From NCBI RefSeq assembly GCF_023159225.1, contig NC_063161.1, positions 67,001 through 131,000 of the forward strand: DNA of 64,000 bases. Direction: 5' to 3'. A model generated the notes under the pieces. The model did no database searches and was not told where the DNA came from. It saw only the letters and a program-made list of their open reading frames with translations. The stretch is from Perognathus longimembris pacificus (taxonomy: Eukaryota; Chordata; Mammalia; Rodentia; Heteromyidae). The position numbers and the translations under genes were made by a program. Shown one piece after another: positions 23,061 through 33,558 of this stretch (position 1 is the first letter of the stretch; every line of letters starts with the position of its first letter).

Positions 23061-24614
23061 ATTATTTGGTGTGCTAAAATGTTTTACTAAGACTAAAAAT
23101 GTTTTACTAAGACTATCAGGCCCTGGAAAATGAGGCTGGAGAATGCAAAAATCACTTGTTAAAGGTTTTGTCTTAAAATTTGGGTGTTGCAGGGGAAAGA
23201 TTGACAAAATACCTCTTGCCACTGGAAAATGTACGGCCGATGCTTATTTTGCGTGCTTTAAGATCTTTTGAATATGTATGTGTGTGTGCATGTGTGAGTG
23301 TGAACATGGTCAAGACTGTTAGTATGATGTAAAATTGAGTGAGTTTAAGTTTAAATTCAAATGGTCATCAAGTTTGGGCATTACCAAATGCTTTAAAGGA
23401 TTATTGCATTGTTTTAAAGAGGAACTATAGTTTAAAAATGTTTAATTAAAAAAATCAGAGCTAAGTGTCAGAAATTTGGATGTAAAAGTTTATCACTGTT
23501 TAAAAAAATGCTTGGGTTTCTCAGTTCAAAGACCAATAGGAAAAGACAGGAAAAACCTGGGATGGGATTGTGTGCCTATCCACAGGAGTGAGGGGTGATT
23601 TGGCAAAGGTGCAGCTTAGCCAGCCCACGTGGTGGCACAGGCCCTGGAGGGAATCCACGTGGTGGGACAGCCATAAGGGGGTGTCCATTCATGGTGGAAG
23701 AGGACAAGCCAGCACCAATACAGTTCATCAAGCTCTGAGGAGTAGGATGGAGATAGGCCGTTCGGTAGGACAGGCCAATGGAGGCCTTTCTTTCGTCTTT
23801 GTTTTCAGGTGAACATTGGAAACCTTGTGGTAAAAATGAATGATTTGACTAGAATTTCTAAAAACTGCCCCTTGAGAGGTACTAAGAATTGGAAAAGTTT
23901 TTTAAATGGTTGAAAACTTTATTTATCTGATGTGATTCGATTCCTGTGCTATTTTTGTAATTTGGATTTTAAAGGATATATATTAAACTAATGGGGATAG
24001 GAGTAAACTCTCATTAACTCTATGTATGTAGGAAGAAATGGCAAAATGGGCCAATGTTTCTCACTAATTTATTGGAAAGCTGAATGGATAAGTATTTCTA
24101 ATTCTGTAATTGTAATTCTTGCATTAAGGAAAAATTGTCATTTGAGTTCAAAGGTCTTCATGCCATGCTGTAACTGGGACTGAAGAAAGAAAAAAAAAGA
24201 GGCTCTTTTGAAAAAATGAGCCCGGAGGCAAAGGGCGGCACCTGGTTTCAGAATGCCTGCAAGCTTCAGAGTTTTTCCAATGCAGATAAAAGCTAAAGTG
24301 TTGTGTTAGTGTTAAAGCAGAGGTTAGTAAAAAGGCTTTGGAACTCAAGAATACATTTCTAGATAAGAAATTTGGAAGTAAAATTGTCCTAAATGATTAT
24401 TGTAAAGTGAGAAAAGGAGAATTATGGCTACCAAAATGTTTAATTGCCATTCCAGTTTCTTTGTAGGTTTTTTGTAACAGTTTCCAGCAGGCCCACAGAG
24501 GACAGGTGATTCCTACAAGTTTGTCAAAATCTAACATTGGCCCTTAATAAGTTCCAGGTAAGAGCATGCTTAAAAACTACTTCAGTGTGGACCACCTTGT
24601 TGCTTTTAATTGGA

Positions 24615-24830
24615 GTAAAGTGGCCTATTGTAAGACTCACTGATCTGAAATCTGCAGTTCGAAGCTAGCCCGAGCAGAGAAAGGTCCCTGTGAGAGTCTT
24701 CATCTCTAGTTGGCCAACAGAAGTGCTGGGAACAGAGTTGTGAGTCGCTTTGAGACTCAAAGTGGTAGGGTGCTAGTCTTGAGCTGGAAAGCTGAGGGAC
24801 AGCACTCAAGCCCTGAGTCCAAGTACAGTG
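24615..24830 (+). mobile_element. B1-ID composite SINE carried inside the ERV
   Basis: GCAGTTCGAAGCTAGCC and the ID-like half with GAGGGACAGCACTCAAGCCC are clear, though worn. The same SINE at the same internal place is found in the relative at about 31930-32115. Confidence 0.75.
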
Positions 24831-24956
24831 AAAAGTCACTTCTGGGACAAAAGTGGTGGAGCATGCAGAGGCAGTAAGCCACTGCTTGGATGGCAGAGAT
24901 GGTGTCAGATCCTAGTAGAGTCACTCCCGTTTGGCCTTTCAAAAGTTAAAGCTGGG

Positions 24957-25169
24957 GGCTGGGGATATGGCCTAGTGGCAAGAGTGCTTGCCTCGTATAC
25001 ATGAGGCCCTAGGTTCGATTCCCCAGCACCACATATACAGAAAAAATGGCCAGAAGTGGCGCTGTGGCTCAAGTGGCAGAGTGCTAGCCTTGAGCAAGAA
25101 GAAGCCAGGGACAGTGCTCAGGCCCTGAGTCCAAGGCCCAGGACTGGCCAAAAAAAAAAAAAAAAAAAA
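24957..25169 (+). mobile_element. ID-type dimeric SINE
   Basis: Complete dimer with poly-A; AAAAGTTAAAGCTGGG flanks it on both sides. The relative at 32230 lacks it and shows the empty site. Confidence 0.93.
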
Positions 25170-25555
25170 CAAAAGTTAAAGCTGGGAAGTCCTAGAAGAA
25201 TAGTTCATAAGCATGCATTTCTAATGCCCATGTCTGTCTACTGGGCAGGAACTTGCCAGTCATCTGTGATAGTGGGTAGTAAGGGTAAGTTTGTCAAATG
25301 AGAGGATAGTTTAAAATCCCAACCCCCCGCATCTACTCAAAGCCCTGACTGGCAGTAAGAATTTTAAACCGATACATCTGTTCAGGAAAGAAGGCTTGTA
25401 GATCTGAGATTGTGTCCTTATTGAGATCTGTTAAAGGCCTGCAAAGGTAATGTAGGCATTTTTAGGTCATCAGAGATCAGTTCCCCAGCCAGTCAGGAAA
25501 AAGCTTTTACAAACTAGAATGCTAAAAGGCACAAATTTGTAAACCTGAAGTCAGC

Positions 25556-25861
25556 TATCTGGGCTTCATATTAAAAGAGGGCAAGTGTTGGCTGTCGGAT
25601 GCACATAAAGAGACTGTGCTAAAAATCCTGTGCCTAAGTCAGCCAGACAAGTCAGAGTTCCTGAGAACTGCAGGCTTTTGCCAGCTGTGGATACCTGAGT
25701 TCGCTGAAATGGCCAAGCTTCTATATGAAGCCACCAAAAACCTCCCAGAGTTTCATTGGACTGAGCAGATGAAAAAAGCCTTTGAGGCAATCAAGAAAAG
25801 CCTTCTGGAAGCCCCTGCCTTAGGACTACCTGACATGAATACCAAGAGAGGGGGCTACTGA
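25556..25861 (+). pseudogene. pol: pol remnant: end of reverse transcriptase
   Basis: In the frame starting near 25616 the words FLRTAGFCQLWIPEFAEM and EAPALGLPD match the thumb/connection part of gammaretroviral RT. The catalytic palm is missing. Confidence 0.85.
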
Positions 25862-26360
25862 CAGCCGAAGGAAAGGCCATTAGAATCAAGCAGGAGATTT
25901 TAAGCTTCATCCGGGCCCTATGGGAACCAGCAAAGATTGCCATTATGCACTGTCCAGGTCATCAAAAGGGAGTTGATTCGGTGACTAGAGGGAATAATCT
26001 AGCCGACCAGGCAGCCAAGGAAGCAGCCCTTAAGCCCAGAGCAGAAGTATTGACTCTAGTAGACCAAGGGCCACGAGCTTTGCCTCCTGTGCCCCAGTAT
26101 TCCCAAGAAGACTTGGAGTGGATAAAGAAAATTCACATGGCCAACAAAACACTGGACAGAGAAGGAAACAATGACTGATGGAAAACTTGTGAAGGGAAAC
26201 TTATCTTGCCACAAGGGCTGGGTAAGGGGATCCTTAAGAGAATCCACCGAGCTTTTCACATGGGAACCCAAAGAATGCAGGACTTGCTCCGACACGCCAA
26301 AGTGAAAATTAGACAAGGAGATCAACTTATTGAAGATATTGTTAAAAATTGCAAGGCCTA
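25862..26360 (+). pseudogene. pol: pol remnant: RNase H end and integrase N-terminus
   Basis: HCPGHQKG and NNLADQAAKEAAL mark the RNase H end (25945-26178). A stop at 26178 interrupts, then IHRAFHMG (about 26245) marks the integrase zinc-binding region. A SINE splits it just before the CKACQLTN cysteine pair (26575-26600). Confidence 0.85.
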
Positions 26361-26574
26361 GGGGCTGGGAATATGGCCTAGTGGCAAGAGTGCTTGCCTC
26401 GTATACATGAGGACCTGGGTTCAATTCCTCAGCACCACATATACAGAAAATGGCCAGAAGTGGCGCTGTGGCTCAAGTGGCAGAGTGCTAGCCTTGAGCA
26501 AAAAAGAAGCCAGGGACAGTGCTCAGGCCCTGAGTTCACGGCCTAGGACTGGCCAAAAAAAAAAAAGAAAAAAA
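26361..26574 (+). mobile_element. ID-type dimeric SINE in pol
   Basis: Complete dimer with A-rich tail; AAAAATTGCAAGGCCT flanks it. The uninterrupted site is present at about 32505 in the relative. Confidence 0.93.
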
Positions 26575-27506
26575 AATTGCAAGGCCTGTCAGCTCACCAA
26601 TCAAAAGGAGCTCACCTCCGTGGGGATAGGATAGGCCAGGCGTGTATTGGGAAGTAGATTTCACAGAAATTAAAACTTGGAGAATTTGGATACAAATATG
26701 TGCTAGTTTTTGTAGACACCTTTTCAGGATGGGTTGAAGCTTATCCAACAAAGCATAAGACCACAAATGTAGTGTCTAAGAGGATCCTTGAAGAAATCCT
26801 ACCCAGGTATGGCTTCCCATCCACCATTGGGTTGGACAACGGACCGGCCTTCATCTCAAAAGTAAGTCAGGGAATAGCCGCTGCACTGGGGACGGATTGG
26901 AAATTGCATTGTGCTTATAGACCCCAGAGTTCAGGACAGGTAGAGAGAATGAATTGGACTCTAAAAGAGACCTTAACTAAATTGGCCTTAGAGACTGGCG
27001 CAGACTGGGTGTCACTCCTTCCTTTTGCTCTGCTTAGAGTAAGAAACTCTCCCTATCAGCTTGGCTTTACTCCTTTTGAAATAATGTACAGGTGCCCCCC
27101 GTCCATTATCCCTAGCCTTCAGACTGAATTGCTTGCTGATTTGGATGATACTGAATTTTTGTGTAAACATGATTATTTGCCACTCTTACACAAGAATATA
27201 TGGCCCCAACTTAAGGCATATGATACCGCTTGTGTCCCTACCCCCCACTTATTCAGACCAGGGGGAATGGGTGTTCATCCGGAGGCATAACCCCAAATCC
27301 TTAGAACCACAGTGGAAGGGACCCTACGTGGTGCTACTGAGTACTCCTACCGCCCTCAAGGTAGACAGCATCACCACTTGGGTCCATCACTCCCACTCCA
27401 GGCCAGCTGACCCTTTTGCCCTGGACGAAGACTACCGTGGTGGAACATGGGAAGTCTCCAAGCACCTGACTCAGCCGCTTCGCCTTCGCCTCAAGAAAAG
27501 AAAGAC
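26575..27506 (+). pseudogene. pol: pol remnant: integrase core and C-terminus
   Basis: The core shows [21 protein letters not shown] with the second catalytic Asp, and SSGQVERMN with the catalytic Glu (open stretch 26700-27290). Frame changes near 26690 and 27250 break it. The C-terminal part (GEWVFIRRH, WKGPYVVLLSTPTALKVD) runs to about 27500 in another frame. Confidence 0.9.
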
Positions 27507-27730
27507 TGAGGGCTGGGGATATGGCCTAGTGGCAAGAGTGCTTGCCTTGTATACATGAGGCCCTGGGTTCAATTCCCAAGCACCACATATACAGAAAATG
27601 GCCAGAAGTGGCACTGTGGCTCAAGTGGCAGAGTGCTAGCCTTGAGCAAAAAGAAGCCAGGGACAGTGCTCAGGCCCTGAGTCCAAGCCCCAGGACTGGC
27701 CAAAAAAAAAAAAAAAGAAAAAGAAAAGAA
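27507..27730 (+). mobile_element. ID-type dimeric SINE
   Basis: Complete dimer; followed by A/G-rich tail and GTTAGACTGAG, which is repeated after the next SINE. Confidence 0.92.
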
Positions 27731-27742
27731 AGTTAGACTGAG

Positions 27743-27956
27743 GGCTGGGGATATAGCCTAGTGGCAAGAGTGCCTGCCTCGGATACACGAGGCCCTAGGT
27801 TTGATTCCCCAGCACCACATATACAGAAAACGGCCAGAAGCGGCGCTGTGGCTCAAGTGGCAGATTGCTAGCCTTGAGCGGGAAGAAGCCAGGGACAGTG
27901 CTCAGACCCTGAGTCCAAGGCCCAGGACTGGCCAAAAAAAAAAAAAAAAAAAAAAA
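27743..27956 (+). mobile_element. ID-type dimeric SINE (young subfamily)
   Basis: Complete dimer with a long poly-A; GAAAGTTAGACTGA flanks it on both sides, so it landed in the flank of the preceding SINE. Confidence 0.93.
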
Positions 27957-28583
27957 GAAAGTTAGACTGAATATTGTTATAATTTTCTTTTTGCCTTCTT
28001 TCCTTGCTACCCTGGCTAATGTTGATGTTATTTTGGCAGCTCACTCCAAAGTGGGGTGACTCCGTTATTTTAGCAACTAGCAGGAGTCCTGTAAAGTCCC
28101 ATGCAAGCAAGAAGGCACTGGTAGTTTTGGGCTTGCTCAGGAATACGGGTATAGCCACCTGACCCTTAGAGAACAGCTGAGAAGTGTACCATTCTATGTA
28201 AAATTTTGTTGCTGACATTTGGACCTTAAACCCTATACAGCTAATGGTAAAAGGCTACACTGAAAAGAAGTCTGTATAGCTAAAAGTTAATTTCCAGTTT
28301 GAAGTAATCCTGCAGTCCCTTGATAAAGTAGACTAAGGTTATAGGTTTCTGGCCAGGTAAGGTCAACACCCCTCAATCAGCCTGAAGAAGCTACAGAAGA
28401 TGGATGATCTTCACCTATCAGCCCCCCTTTAAAACCAAGGGACCAGAGTTGTTTTTGGTTACTACTTTGGGCCCTTTTGGCCCATGCCTTATCTCTATAT
28501 CATCCCCTAGACATGCAACCCATTGAAATGGACAGAATGGAGCCATGATTGGCTCCCAAGGTACCAAAGAGAAAAGGAGGAAA
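27957..28583 (+). other. provirus 3' region without recognisable env
   Basis: About 0.6 kb with many stops. An env gene of normal size cannot fit. The purine-rich tract AAAGAGAAAAGGAGGAAA ends at 28583, next to the 3' LTR. Confidence 0.7.
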
Positions 28584-29054
28584 TGAAGAGCCAGACTTTG
28601 AAGTCAGGCCCCACTTTACTACCTGAACCACACTTTACCACACAAACCTGAGATAACAGGCCCTGTGAGCAAACCCAGGACAAGCTTATTAGGGCCCAGC
28701 CGGTCAAGAACTCTAACTGCTGGGAATGTTTAACTCTAACTGCCCCCAGAATGCCTCGAGCCCTGAGCCAATCAGATTTGCACCCGTCTCCTAATCTTGC
28801 TTGCTTGAACACCTGATTGCTGTAACTTTGTTTTTGGTCTTACTTGAACACCTGATGGCTGTAACTTTGTTTTTTGCCTTTATAAGCCCTGTGCAATCGC
28901 AGCTCGGGGCTTCCTCATAACCACCGCTGTGTCAGTGGGTAGGACGAGGCAAAAGTTGCGGCCCGCTTGAATAAAGTCTTGCCTTGCTTTTGCATTTCGG
29001 AACGTCTGAGTCTCGGTGGCCTTCTTGGTGGTCGTTTCATGACTTGGCATAACA
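28584..29054 (+). repeat. 3' LTR with a 39-bp upstream duplication
   Basis: 471 bp. It equals the 5' LTR apart from about 12 substitutions and a tandem 39-bp unit (28804-28842, repeated from 28843) just upstream of the TATA box. Confidence 0.94.
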
Positions 29055-29424
29055 TCAGTTGAGTGGCTTTGTTGAAGGCCTGCTGGCTAATAAAAATCCC
29101 TGGTCTGGGACAAAGTGCTAATTATTTTTGACACCTACATTTAATTCCAGTTTGCTAGAAGCAATTCCCTGAAAATATTTGAGGATATAAATTTCATACT
29201 TTTCCCCACAGTAAAATTTAACATATTCCAGTACTTCAAATATTATCTAGAACTTTCAATAGCAAAAGTATATCTGATTAAGTAACAACATGATTAATGG
29301 GAGTATAAAATAGCTCTTTAAACTCTAAAAGTAAAAATAAATAACAACAAAACAAAAACATTTTGATAATATAGCATGAAGTGTACACTGCCCCCCCCAG
29401 GTACTTGGGCTTTGTTTTTTGTTG

Positions 29425-29650
29425 GTTGTGGGGCTCAAACTCAGGGCCTGGTCACAGCCCCTGAGCCTCTTTGTGCTCAAGGCTAGCCTTCTGTACTTGA
29501 GCCACAGCAACACTTCTGGATTTTTCTGAGTAGTTTATTGGAGATAAGAATATCAGGGGCTATTCTTCAACAAACTGGCTTCTAACCAAGATCCTCAGAT
29601 CTCAGCCTATTGAGTAGCTAAGATTACAGGCGTGAGCCACCAGCACTAGA
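29425..29650 (-). mobile_element. B1-ID composite SINE
   Basis: On + it reads CTCAAACTCAGGGCCTGG, then the ID half, then GTAGCTAAGATTACAGGCGT of the B1 half. Confidence 0.85.
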
Positions 29651-29884
29651 CTTACACTGTAAGTGCAGTGTAAGATACAACAGTAATTGCATTTGAATTT
29701 TAGCAGCCCTGTACAGTGAGCAGAGAGATTATTATTTCTGTTTACAGCTGAGGAAACTAGCTCACTGTTTAATTAAACATTAGTCACACTGATCCTCTTT
29801 CTGGGGAATTCATTGCTCTTATGGATTATCAAGCACTGTGACTATTATTGTCAAATTATTATTTGATTTGGCAGTGATTCCAAT

Positions 29885-30110
29885 TTTTTTGGGTCACTGC
29901 ACTTGAACTCTGGCCTTGGGTGCTGTCCCTAATCTCTTCAACTCAAGGTTAGTACTCTACCACTTAAGCCACAGTGACACTTCCAGCTTTCTGGTGGTTA
30001 ATTGGAGATAACAGTATCCAGGACTTTCCTACCAGAGTTGGCTTTGAACTGTGGTCCTCAGATCTCAGCTTCCTGAATAACTAGGATTACAGGTGGGACC
30101 CACCAGCCAC
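29885..30110 (-). mobile_element. B1-ID composite SINE
   Basis: Same arrangement as the preceding one, worn. Confidence 0.82.
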
Positions 30111-30164
30111 AGCTCAAGTTTTTCTTGATTCTTTTGTTTGCACTTTGTTCCCCACTCTTCCTCC

Positions 30165-30269
30165 TCCTCCTCCAAGCCTGTCCTTTGGCTTGAACTCAAG
30201 GCTTGGGTTCTGTCACTGAGCTTCTTTTGCTCAACGATTCCGACCACTTGAGCCACAGCTCTACATCTG
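30165..30269 (-). mobile_element. B1-ID composite SINE, part 1 (split by ERV)
   Basis: The ID half ends at CTACATCTGGCTT, where the ERV begins. The other half continues at 33559 (TTATGAGTAGTTTATTGGAG). Confidence 0.88.
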
Positions 30270-30273
30270 GCTT

Positions 30274-30562
30274 TGAAGTGCCAGACACGTGAACCCCATT
30301 TTAGAATTAAACCTTGAGCCAATCAGATTTGTACCTGTGTCCTAATCTTGCTTGCACACCTGATTGTTGTAACCTTGTTCTTTGCCTTTATAAGCCCTGT
30401 GTAATCACAGCTCGGGGCTCCCTCCTAACCTCCGCTGTGTCGGTGGGTAGGACGAGGCCCGAGTTGGCAGCTCGTTAAATAAAACCTTGCCTTGCTTTTG
30501 CATTTCGGAGTGTCTGAATCTCGGTGGTCTTCTTGGGGGTGGTCTTGCGACTTGGCACAACA
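30274..30562 (+). repeat. 5' LTR of the young element
   Basis: Starts TGAAGTGCCAGACACG, has CCAATCAG, TATAAGCC (about 30389) and AAATAAAA as poly(A) signal (about 30478), and ends GGCACAACA. Compared with the other provirus, a block of about 140 bp in the upstream part is missing. Confidence 0.95.
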
Positions 30563-30563
30563 T

Positions 30564-30582
30564 TTGGGGTTTCGTCCAGGAT
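30564..30582 (+). other. primer-binding-site candidate, Pro-like
   Basis: TTGGGGTTTCGTCCAGGAT resembles the tRNA-Pro primer site (TGGGGGCTCGTCCGGGAT) with several changes. Confidence 0.6.
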
Positions 30583-30771
30583 AGCCCCAGGGACCCCGAG
30601 ATCCCAGACTCCGAAGGTAAGAAAACAGCACTGTTCATTTGTCTTGTCCTGTAATTTGTCTGTTTGTCTGTTTTGCTTTTGCTTATACTTGTAGGGCGCG
30701 AGTCAGTTTGGTTTTTGGCCGGAACTGACCAGGAGGGCCTCCTAAACGAGACTCAACCCGCCCACCTTGTA

Positions 30772-30944
30772 CTCGGGTCCATTCCTTCTGTACCCTTGCA
30801 GGAGGTTGTGGGCCAACTCGGGTCCACTCCTTCTGCACCCTTGCAGGAGGTTGTGGGCCAACTCCGGTCCACTCCTTCTTGCAGGAGGTTGTGGGCCAAC
30901 TCGGGTCCATTCCTTCTGCACCCTTGTAGGAAGTTGTGGGCCAG
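30772..30944 (+). repeat. four tandem 45-bp repeats in the leader
   Basis: Units at 30772-30816, 30817-30861, 30862-30899 (7 bp short) and 30900-30944 share CTCGGGTCCACTCCTTCTGC and GGAGGTTGTGGGCCAA. The older provirus has a single unit at about 22182-22228. Confidence 0.92.
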
Positions 30945-31021
30945 CTTGGGAGATCTCCAACTCGTAGCTTTTCTTAGGCCTGTGTGTTTTCCTCCTTTTG
31001 TATTACATCTGATCAGAGCTA

Positions 31022-31330
31022 TGGATAACGTTCTATCTTGAGGACCTCCATCTAGCCCCCTAGACTTGATCCTAGCTCACTGGAGGGAGGTTAAGGAAAT
31101 AGCTCATTTTTGTGTGTTTCTTTCTTGCACTGTGCCTGACTGACAAACGGATGATGGGGAACGTTCCTTCCACTCCCCTGGACTTGACTTTAGCTCATTG
31201 GAAAGATGTACAGGCGATGGTTCACAATCAGAGTGTGAGTGTCCACAAAAAGAACTCTGGGGGGACCCCCACCCAGCCTTCTTAAGCAGAAAAATGAGGC
31301 TGGAGAATGCTAAAATCATTTGTTAAAGGT
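31022..31330 (+). pseudogene. two gag-start remnants
   Basis: The first start (31022) reads MDNVLS and then stops, so the myristoyl Gly is also lost. The second (31154) reads [20 protein letters not shown] and continues about 40 codons before a stop. Confidence 0.8.
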
Positions 31331-32589
31331 TTTTGTCTTAAAATGTACGGCCGATGCTTATTCAGCGCGCTTTAAGATCTTTTGAAAATGTATGTGTGTG
31401 TGCATGTGTGAGTGTGAACATGTTCAAGACTGCAGTATGATGCAAAACTAAGTTTAAATTCAAAGGTCTTCATGCCATGCAGTAACTGGGACTGAAGGAA
31501 AAAAAAAAAAAAAGAGGCTCTTTTGAAACAAGCAGCCCGTAAGCAAAGGGCGGCACCTGGTTTCAGATTGCCTGTGAGCTTCAGTTTTTCCGATGCAGAT
31601 AAAAGCTAAAGTGTTGTGTTAGTGTTAAAAAGGCTTTGGAAATCAAGAAAACATTTCTAGATAAGAAGTTTGGAAGTAAAATTGTCCTAAATAATTATTG
31701 CAAAGTGAGAAAGGGAGAATTATGGCTACCAAAATGTTTAATTGCCATTCCAGCTTCTTTGTAGGTTTTTTTTGTAACAGTTTCCAGCAGGCCCACAGAG
31801 AAGCACAGGTGATTCCTACAAGTTTGTCAAGATCTAATACTGACCCTTAATAAGTTCCAGGTAAGACAGCATGCTTAAAAACTACTTCTCTGTGGACCAC
31901 CTTGTTGCTTATAATTGGAGAAAAGTGGCCCCTTATAAGACTCATTGATCTGAATCTGCGGTTCGAAGCCAGCCCGGGCAAAGAAAGGTCCCTGTGAGAG
32001 ACTTGTCTCTAATCAGCCAGCAGAGTGCTGGGAACGGAGTGGTGTGGAGCTCAAAAGTGGTACGGTGCTAGTCTTGAGCTGGAGAGCTGAGGGACAGCAC
32101 TCAGGCCCTGAGTCCAAGTCAAAAGTCACTCCTCCTGGGACAAAAGTGATGGAGCATCCACAGGCAGTAAGCCACTGCTTGGATGGCAGAGATGGTGTCA
32201 GATCCTAGAGTCACTCCTGTTTGGCCTTTCAAAAGTTAAAGCCGGGAAGTCCTAGAAGAATAGTTCATAAGCATGCCTTTCCAATGCCCATGTCTGTCTA
32301 CTGGGCAGGAATTTGCCAGTCATCTGTGATAGTGGTTAGTAAGGGTAAGTTTGTCAAATGAGAGGATAGATTAAAATCTCACCCCCCGCATTTACTCAAA
32401 GCCCTGACTGGCAGTGAGAATTTTAAGCTCATACATCTGTTTAGTAAAGAAAGCTTGTAGACCTGAGATTGTGTCCTTATTGAGATCTGCAAAGGTATAT
32501 TGTTAAAAATTGCAAGACCTGTCAGCTTGCCAATGCCCCCAATCAACAGATTACTAAAGGAGCTCGCCTCTGTGGGAATAGGCCAGGCG
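31331..32589 (+). other. non-coding interior of the young element
   Basis: Follows the provirus at 21.5 kb (about 23140-25460) with deletions, including the block at 23300-24140. The captured B1-ID SINE lies at 31930-32115. Confidence 0.8.
31930..32115 (+). mobile_element. B1-ID SINE carried inside the young element
   Basis: Orthologous in position to the copy at 24615-24830, with GCGGTTCGAAGCCAGCC and GAGGGACAGCACTCAGGCCC. It was inherited through retroviral copying, not by a separate insertion. Confidence 0.8.
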
Positions 32590-32935
32590 TGTATTGGGAA
32601 GTAGATTTCACAGAAATTACAAATATTTGCTAGTTTTTGTAGACACCTTTTCAGGATGGGTTGAAGTCTATCCAACAAAGCATGAGACTGCGAATGTAGT
32701 GGCTAAGAAGATCCTGAAAGAAATCCTACTCAGGAGACTGAAATCCTAAGAACCACGGTGGAAGGGACCCTAGACGGCATCGCCACTTGGGTTCATTGCT
32801 TCCACGCCAGGCCAGCTGACCCCTTTGCCCTGGATGACAACTACCGTGATGGAACATGGGAGGTCTCCAAGCACCCAACTCAGCCGCTTTGCCTTTGCCT
32901 CAAGAAAAGAAAGTTAGACTGAGACTAAGGTTATA
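32590..32935 (+). pseudogene. pol: integrase remnants of the young element
   Basis: [10 protein letters not shown] at 32590 and a short piece of the core are joined by deletion at about 32735-32750 to the C-terminal end (about 32750-32925). Stops occur in all frames. Confidence 0.8.
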
Positions 32936-33265
32936 GGTTCCAGGCTAGGTAAGGTCTACGCCCCTGAGTCAGCCGGAAGAAGTTACAGAATATGGATGAT
33001 CTTCACCCATCAGCCCCCCTTTAAAATCAAGGGACCAGAGTTGTTTTAGGGAAGATGAGGCAGGATAAACTAGAGACATGCAAAACAGAGGTACAGAGAC
33101 TATTCTTGTAAGAAATGGTGACAGGTGACAGGCCCTTTGGTTACTACATTGGGCCCTACTGGCCCTGCCTTACCTCTATATCATCCCCTAGACATGCAAG
33201 GTATTGAAATGGACAGAATGGAGCCATGATTGGCTCCCAAGGTACCAAAAAGAAAAAGGGGGAAA

Positions 33266-33554
33266 TGAAGTGCCAGACACGTGAACCCCATTTTAGAATT
33301 AAACCTTGAGCCAATCAGATTTGTACCTGTGTCCTAATCTTGCTTGCACACCTGATTGTTGTAACCTTGTTCTTTGCCTTTATAAGCCCTGTGTAATCAC
33401 AGCTCGGGGCTCCCTCCTAACCTCCGCTGTGTCGGTGGGTAGGACGAGGCCCGAGTTGGCAGCTCGTTAAATAAAACCTTGCCTTGCTTTTGCATTTCGG
33501 AGTGTCTGAATCTCGGTGGTCTTCTTGGGGGTGGTCTTGCGACTTGGCACAACA
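33266..33554 (+). repeat. 3' LTR of the young element
   Basis: Identical to the 5' LTR over all 289 bp by direct comparison. Confidence 0.95.
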
Positions 33555-33558
33555 GCTT

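Larger units (their letters stand above)
23100..25555 (+). other. non-coding interior of the provirus
   Basis: No retroviral protein is visible. It includes sequence shared with the class II-like element (about 23860-24145), a captured B1-ID SINE (24615-24830) and an ID SINE (24957-25169). Confidence 0.7.
21514..29058 (+). mobile_element. gammaretrovirus-like ERV provirus, gag/pol remnants, no env
   Basis: LTRs at 21518-21949 and 28584-29054 start TGAAGAGCCAGAC and end CATAACA. A 4-bp target duplication TCAG stands at 21514-21517 and 29055-29058. A Pro-type primer site follows the 5' LTR and a purine-rich tract precedes the 3' LTR. The interior has a gag start, a long non-coding part, pol fragments (RT end, RNase H, integrase) and four SINEs, one of them shared with the relative at 30.3 kb. 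Stops and frameshifts interrupt every frame. The LTRs differ at about 12 sites (near 3%) plus one 39-bp duplication, so the insertion is moderately young. Confidence 0.94.
29059..30269. other. spacer with two old SINEs
   Basis: No gene. It separates the two gammaretrovirus-like elements. SINEs are listed separately. Confidence 0.5.
30270..33558 (+). mobile_element. young non-autonomous gammaretrovirus-like element with identical LTRs
   Basis: LTRs at 30274-30562 and 33266-33554 are both 289 bp and identical base for base. GCTT flanks the element (30270-30273, 33555-33558). A Pro-like primer site and a purine tract (33248-33265) are present. The interior is about 2.7 kb, related to the provirus at 21.5 kb but with large deletions, and codes for no intact protein. 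It probably moves only with helper proteins, like VL30 in mouse (inference). It is inserted in a B1-ID SINE. Confidence 0.94.

Noticed and set aside
27957..28583. env gene of the provirus
   Set aside because: Only about 0.6 kb is available, stops are frequent, and no surface or transmembrane motif is seen.
30772..30944. CRISPR-like array
   Set aside because: The units are directly adjacent without unique spacers, in a rodent retroviral leader.
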